Shown: positions 58,901-64,000 of the stretch, piece by piece | How positions within the stretch are numbered: the stretch's first letter is position 1 | Layout: each line of letters begins with the position of its first letter | NCBI GenBank assembly: GCA_039619475.1 | Contig: CM077116.1 | Location: 299,874,464-299,938,463, forward strand | DNA length: 64,000 nucleotides | Direction: 5' to 3' | Origin: Icerya purchasi | Lineage: Eukaryota; Arthropoda; Insecta; Hemiptera; Monophlebidae | Position numbers and translations under genes: made by a program | Notes under the pieces: generated by a model | Told to the model about the DNA's origin: nothing | Database searches by the model: none | The model's input: only the letters and a program-made list of their open reading frames with translations

Positions 58901-61900
58901 TACGATATAACCGACTTATTGTTTATACCGATATGTTCCGCGAATGTTGATGAAATTTATAAATTAAGTAATACGGTAAAATTAATCTTTGAAAAACATT
59001 ATAGATCATCACCCAAACCATATAAATTTTAAACATTTTTACATTATTGTTCAAAAAGAAAAGGAAAAAAAGGCAATTATTTGTACACTTTTACGCTTTT
59101 AATTAGCAGTAAAACTAGTATTAACATTTATTTAGTATTATTTTCAAAAACTAGAAAGAAAGAAATGTTTTCAACAGCTTCTGTAACAACAATTATTTTT
59201 GTTACATTACCATATAATATATAATTATTTTTATCGATAAATATTCAAGAATGGAAATATAATTACCTGTTTCGATGCAATAAGTAAACTATGAGTTAAC
59301 ATAGACAGTGATGTACAATACGACTGAGTCTAAAATACAGTAAACAAAAGAATGTATTAAAATAAAGAAACACTTCACCACGTCGTAATAAATACATTTC
59401 AAGCGGTATTTTAAGCACCAACATACCAAAGGAATCGTGTTTAGGAGATGTCCTTGAAATCTGTCCCATATGCATAATCGTTCATCTAATCCCAAACTGA
59501 TTATGTAACTAGCAGAATATGTTAAGGCACAAACCGCACCGTCGTGTGCTTGAATATTATACATACATGTACCTGAAATAATTAATTTCTTTATTTTATA
59601 TTTTATCGCCTTATTGTTTTTAAAAAAGTACTTGTTTTATATCGAACGTATCGATTAGGAAAATTAGTAGCGACGAACATGTAGTTATAATCCAATTTAT
59701 ATTACTCTTTGACTGACTCCAGCACTGCTGCTGCTCGTCAGATTTTTCTATCATAATTTACTTCATGTTCGTCACCGTTCATTTTTGACCTACCTGTTTT
59801 TACTCTCTACCATTCTCTCTCAAACCGACTAAAGTATACCCCATTTAATAATCCGTTCTCATTTTCATTGTTTCGAATTTATCTCTGTTTTCTAGTTTGA
59901 AATTAACGCGTTGCTAGTAAACGGGTTTCCTGTATCAGAAAGAAGAAGAAAAAAAGAAGCAGCCCGGCAACAGCCATTGTTGCAATACGAAAAATTGCAT
60001 AGTTATTAATAAACGAATTACACTTGTTACATCTTACATAATTTGTTCAAAAATTTACTATCGCTATACTCTATGTATGTCATTAAGACCTATTTTTAAT
60101 TTTACGGTATATATTTATTTGGTAATATAGGAAATAAATAAATATGTACAACCCGATTGGATACTTTGATTTAAACCTTTTGCGCTACTGATAACTTCAA
60201 ATATTTGATCACAGAAGACTTATAAATACCTTATTAATACGGTTTGATGATCCAGGCCGACACATTATTCTCATGCAATGGTTAGCGCATTGCATATACG
60301 CAGTTATATACACCATGAGCAGGGAACACGATTCGAAATATAACAACGCAATTTTTTAAATGAACTATAAAACAGCATTACCTGTTTGCAGATCCCAGAC
60401 ACATAGCAATCCATCCTGACTACCGGTAGCTGATATTGATGGAATAATTCTGTCTATAAATATGCAAGTAATCGGACCGTGATGACCAATTAAATTATAT
60501 AATAATCGTTGATCCTCTAAATTAAATACCTACAAAGAAATGTACAGTGCGTCATTATTACAACATACCGTACCTGTTTCAACGGAAACGCGTTTTATCT
60601 CCATCTAAACGGATGATGCGTAACTATTTTCGTATTCGCACGACTAGAGCTTGAAACACAGGTGACTTTTAATGCATCGCTCATAAATCGGGGCGGTAAA
60701 CACGATAATATTCAACTTAAAAACATTTTCACGGTGGCCACTCTCACATATAATTTTAAATTTCCGGTCTAAATCCTCCCGATTTTTTTGTTACTAGAAT
60801 TGTATAAGAGTTTACACGAACGTTCTTCCATTTATATAATAACAAACCCAACAAATTGAAGCGAGGCAAAATAAAATGGCAGTAGAACTAAAAAAATTGC
60901 AAAATAAATTTTTCAGTTTTTCGAAGTTGTTTTATTCACATTTTAAATATTTTACCGTCATAATGACCGCACGTAATATATGATTACTTTATTGTTACAA
61001 AAGTTAATAATGAAGTTTGTGATAGACTGATTTACTTCATTCCCTATTTAAAATAGTTCCCCAACTTATTAGACTTCAAGGGGTTTATGGAGCTTACCTT
61101 CCAAAAAAAATTTACTATTCAACCTAATAAACTGAAATGCGTGAAAATAATTTTTATGCGTTTCGTTAAAATTTTAACTAAAATGTACTGCCAATAAGTA
61201 TAAATATTATTCATCATGAAAATAGACCTGCTGTTATAGAAAAAGTTTTTGTTAATCAAAAAATTAAAGGCAAACCGTAAAAGAAGAATGGATTTTTTTT
61301 TTTTTTTTTCATTAATGTTTGGCTACCGCAGCATATTTTATACAAATAAAAAAGAACTTCGTAATTTATTATTGCGTAAAGTACGATTAAAAAACGGATT
61401 CATTTTTCGTTTCAAATGATTTTTTTTATCGTATCAAAACTATAGTTTTTGGCTATTTTTACTTTTTTCCCGGTTTTACAAACAAAATTCCTGGCTTATT
61501 CCCGGTATGCAAAATTCTAGGCTTATTCCCGGTTTTCCTGATTCGGTGGTTATCCTGAGTTTGTTAAAAATAGTCGAAAAAATGCACAATTAAAAATGCT
61601 TGTATCATTTCAACTGGGATCATACTGACATTATTATTGTGTCAAAGTGGTCATTACCAGTTCAATCATTTATTATATTTTAAAATTATCTGTTTTAATC
61701 CCGACAAAGTTTCGTCTAGATTCGAATGTCTGTGTTACTTGATATTAAATTTTAATTTTTTCTCTCAATTATTTATGTACCTATTTCTAGGAAAACGAAA
61801 AAAAAAAAAAAAAAAAAAAAAAAAGGTTCAACGACCAAGATCACGAATACAGCGTAACTGAATACTTTCTGCCAATAAGCGACTTTTATGTATGTTATCC

Positions 61901-63065
61901 CTTCCGACGGACTATATTTTTTTACGGCTTCATAACTACATCTATACTTTTCGGCGGTAGCTGTGTCATTTTATAAATTCTATCGATTACACCGCGTAAT
62001 GAAAATGTTCATAAAGACAGATAAAAATTCTTTTGGAGGAGTAAAATAAGTTAACTTTGTCGTTACAATAAGCCAGGATTTAATTACTCTTTTTTTTTTT
62101 TTTTTTTAAATGACAGCAGAAAACTTTAATGCAAGTTAAGGAAAACATTAAAAAAACAAAACATTAAAAAAACAAAACAAAAAAAAAACAGTGTTTTATT
62201 CATCTTTAACCACTCTGTTACGTAAGTCATATAGTAATAACCTTAATTAGCTAATTTCTTCGACGAAACCAAGTTACCATCTAAATTGTTTCAATATAAT
62301 TCACATAAATATCTGGAAACGGAAACGTAGAATAACTTACCTTTAAAGTGTGATCTTGACTTCCGGTTATTGTTTTCCCGTTTTCTACTTCTAATATCGT
62401 TATCGTTTTCGAATGAGCCTTATTTAACTCGATACGAACACACTGCACTTCGTCAATACTGTCAATATTTTTTAAAGAAGTAATGGAGCCCATACTTCCG
62501 GACCGCGTATGTCCTAGGTATCATATTAATGAAATTTTAATATTATGAAAATGATAATAAAGATGTTTTGCATTTTAAGAACTGCCGTTGTGTAAAGCCT
62601 CATACAAACAGAAAACAACTAAGAGACGGTAAAATCAGTATTTACCCGGCTAATTATTTCACACATCCGGAACCAGTCTCGGGATTTTGCTATTTGTGAA
62701 TACGTATTTATTACATATTTTTCATTAATTAGAAATATTTAAATTCAGCTACATACGCAACGGAAAACAAAAATCGCACAATTCGCTTCATTGGATTACG
62801 TGTATCGTTTAGTAGTTTTCTGTGTATGTTCGGCCTTCACAAGTGCTCACAATATTTCCGGTATAAATAAATAATTGCATATAGTTAGAAACACACCTCG
62901 ACGATGCTTAGTATAGGGGCTATACGAAGGAACTAGTGGTTGTTTTGAAGGAACAATATCTAACGTATAAAATCCGAGATATCCATTTAATTTCCCAGCG
63001 ATGACAGTTCGTCCGACAAGTTTAACCGTAGTAATCCCGCTGTTGTCTTGATCGTCGTGTACACA
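55954..63065 (-). CDS. SCAP: SREBP cleavage-activating protein, C-terminal WD40 half (5' partial)
   Basis: Exons on the minus strand: 62897-63065, 62341-62513, 60382-60529, 59427-59572, 56355-56401 (problematic) and 55954-56133 with TAA at 55954-55956. Landmarks in order are NSGITTVKLVGRTVIAGKLN, GSQDHTLK joined to VFNLEDQRLLYNLIGHHGPI, ATGSQDGLLCVWDLQTG, NIQAHDGAVCALTYSASYII, LDERLCIWDRFQGHLLNTIP and GCLMVIDVTTGEIVR. These match the WD40 repeats of vertebrate SCAP in the same order and spacing. Family knowledge: SCAP escorts SREBP from the ER to the Golgi when sterols are low, and the WD40 part binds SREBP. The N-terminal sterol-sensing membrane half lies beyond the right edge. The gene is complete at the 3' end except for the frame problem in the 47-nt exon. 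Confidence 0.88.
56355..56401 (-). other. SCAP: SCAP 47-nt exon that breaks phase
   Basis: A strong acceptor (TTGGTTTTTTCAG) precedes AAG AAA TCA TAC TGT, in phase with exon 59427-59572, giving KKSYC. The 3' part, however, reads LFAARQ in another frame before a weak donor GTTATC; that frame joins correctly to GCLMVID of the last exon. The exon is 47 nt, but both neighbours require a multiple of three. By alignment with human SCAP about 63 nt is expected, i.e. 16 nt are missing. In the acceptor's frame a TAG follows after eight codons. Confidence 0.6.
56402..59426. other. SCAP intron
   Basis: AT-rich. 57095-57180 on the plus strand gives a Gly/Arg-rich string (GRRNRGRANGRWTDDI) resembling the 'RGRPK-RW-DDI' tail of some LINE ORF2 proteins; no reverse transcriptase was seen. 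A split frame at 58720-59032 is listed separately. Otherwise nothing recognised. Confidence 0.4.
58720..59032 (+). pseudogene. Split frame of unknown origin
   Basis: Two overlapping plus-strand frames look like one broken protein. Frame 1 (58720-58950) has ISDQLNWQMKRLINRYKYLI and VLQRDPEIFHYF. Frame 2 (58814-59032) carries RDFIPPYDITDLLFIPICSA, then DEIYKLSNTVKLIFEKHY to a stop. Amino-acid composition is protein-like and less AT-driven than neighbouring frames. I do not recognise the family. It could be part of a mobile element or an endogenised sequence, lying in a SCAP intron on the opposite strand. Confidence 0.35.
60734..61557 (+). mobile_element. MITE family A, long copy 2
   Basis: Starts GGTGGCCACTCTCACATATA, then TTAAATTTCCGGTCTAAATC, and ends TTTTCCTGATTCGGTGGTTA. 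It is colinear with the 4519-5329 copy over about 800 bp (for example AATGGCAGTAGAACTAAAAA, CACATTTTAAATATTT and TTTATGCGTTTCGTT). Near its end the motif AGGCTTATTCCCGGT is duplicated in tandem. No ORF. It lies in a SCAP intron. Confidence 0.65.
61558..62340. other. SCAP intron with long A and T runs
   Basis: A poly-A run of about 26 lies at 61799-61824 and a poly-T of about 17 at 62091-62107. The 74-codon frame spanning 61637-61861 is an artefact of the A run. No element boundaries seen. Confidence 0.5.
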
Positions 63066-64000
63066 CTAAACAATGTAATAATTATACATTAATCGTGTGC
63101 GCGTACATTACTGAAGCGACAATGTAATAGCGTCGAATGTTATTGATTGGCGCGAGTTATCACTAAAGACTAAAGGCACTCTGATTATAAAAAATAATTT
63201 AAGAACATTACAACTATTAACTTTCCTCTTAAAAGGAAAGCAGATGATACTTTAAGCTATATTTTCCGTACAATCATTAATAATGAGACGTACGTCGTAT
63301 CGAACTATCAATTTTAAAATATCATCGCGTTATATGACGAATAATTTATGAATGGCTGTATACATAAGTTTATTTTATTCAAATTGTACTGGTCACATAA
63401 ATTATTTTTCATTCTCTGGAGAAATGAAAATTAGAAAGAGTTTCACATCCATCCGTATATAGTCGCTGAAAAAAATAAAAAAATAGAAATAAGATTACCC
63501 GAGTAGCTTAAATCGATGACTATAGTTATTTCGATATCTTTTTGCTACCTTGTACGTTATTCAAACCGCTATTTGAAATCGGCGGCGTTGACCAAAAATG
63601 TTGAATGGCCATAGCGTGTCCCTACATATTCCAGCGAGGCGCACGGAAATCATTGGAAAAAATCTAACGGAACGTTTTCACTCATTACCCATCAACAAGA
63701 ATTTAGCTTTTGATTCGCAATTTTTTAATCTTTAAAAAAAAGATGATGAACTTCACTATACCTTCATTCAACCGTTTAATTGGCTCCAACAGTAAGACCC
63801 GGGAGTGTATTTTAAGCCCCGTGTGTATGACAAATGTTTTAACACCGCTGCCGGCGAACGACTAGGTGAAAAAAATCGCAATTGTTTATACTAAAGATAA
63901 TTGTTCCACGATTTATTAGAAAGTATCGATCGGAAATAACGTGAGAAATTAACTGTTTAAACAATTTCGAAAAATAAAATATATTCAGCTATGTCTTTAA
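63066..64000. other. SCAP intron running off the window
   Basis: No earlier SCAP exon was found in the last 935 bases on the minus strand, so the intron continues beyond the window or a weak exon was missed. Moderately AT-rich; 63540-63660 is GC-richer but has stops in all frames. Confidence 0.45.

Noticed and set aside
56402..59426. A 16-nt SCAP micro-exon that would restore the frame
   Set aside because: A by-eye search for AG-16 nt-GT with a Cys codon in the expected place on the minus strand gave no candidate; the frame break in the 47-nt exon explains the data better.
61637..61861. 74-codon frame ending in a poly-Lys run
   Set aside because: The Lys run is a simple poly-A tract; the rest has no recognisable feature.

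Overview
This is animal nuclear DNA. It is very AT-rich, genes are split by long introns ending in GT/AG, and old transposable elements are everywhere. Three conserved metazoan genes can be read by hand: FBXO11 (minus strand, complete, 402-24625), a short RPC5/POLR3E-type RNA polymerase III subunit (plus strand, complete, 40723-48632) and the C-terminal WD40 half of SCAP (minus strand, 55954-63065, continuing past the right edge). The mix of mariner, hAT, R1/Jockey-like non-LTR elements and tRNA-type SINEs suits an insect, perhaps a hemipteran. I cannot fix the order from sequence alone.

Layout. 1-24.7 kb: twelve coding exons of FBXO11. The introns hold a Tc1-like pseudogene, a hairpin, a small tandem array, an internally deleted terminal-inverted-repeat transposon with an open 235-codon frame, a SINE and two copies of a local MITE family. 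24.7-40.7 kb: intergenic, made of non-LTR retrotransposon remnants on both strands, two hAT-type non-autonomous elements filled with AAGCTT-rich minisatellite, a foldback element and a small hAT MITE with a perfect 8-bp target duplication. 40.7-48.6 kb: the Pol III subunit gene, six coding exons, with two deleted mariner elements, a SINE, a LINE remnant and a MITE in its introns. 48.6-55.9 kb: two more LINEs; one is split by a foldback DNA transposon whose exact insertion site can be proved. 55.9-64 kb: six exons of SCAP, one of which does not keep the reading frame.

The three genes show no operon-like or functional link: FBXO11 is an SCF ubiquitin-ligase receptor, POLR3E a Pol III core subunit, and SCAP the sterol-sensing escort of SREBP. 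I found no convincing rRNA gene, intact tRNA gene, CRISPR array or clearly new multi-gene system. The most useful observations are the frame break in a SCAP exon, the short Pol III subunit, and several small DNA elements whose boundaries and target duplications can be read directly.
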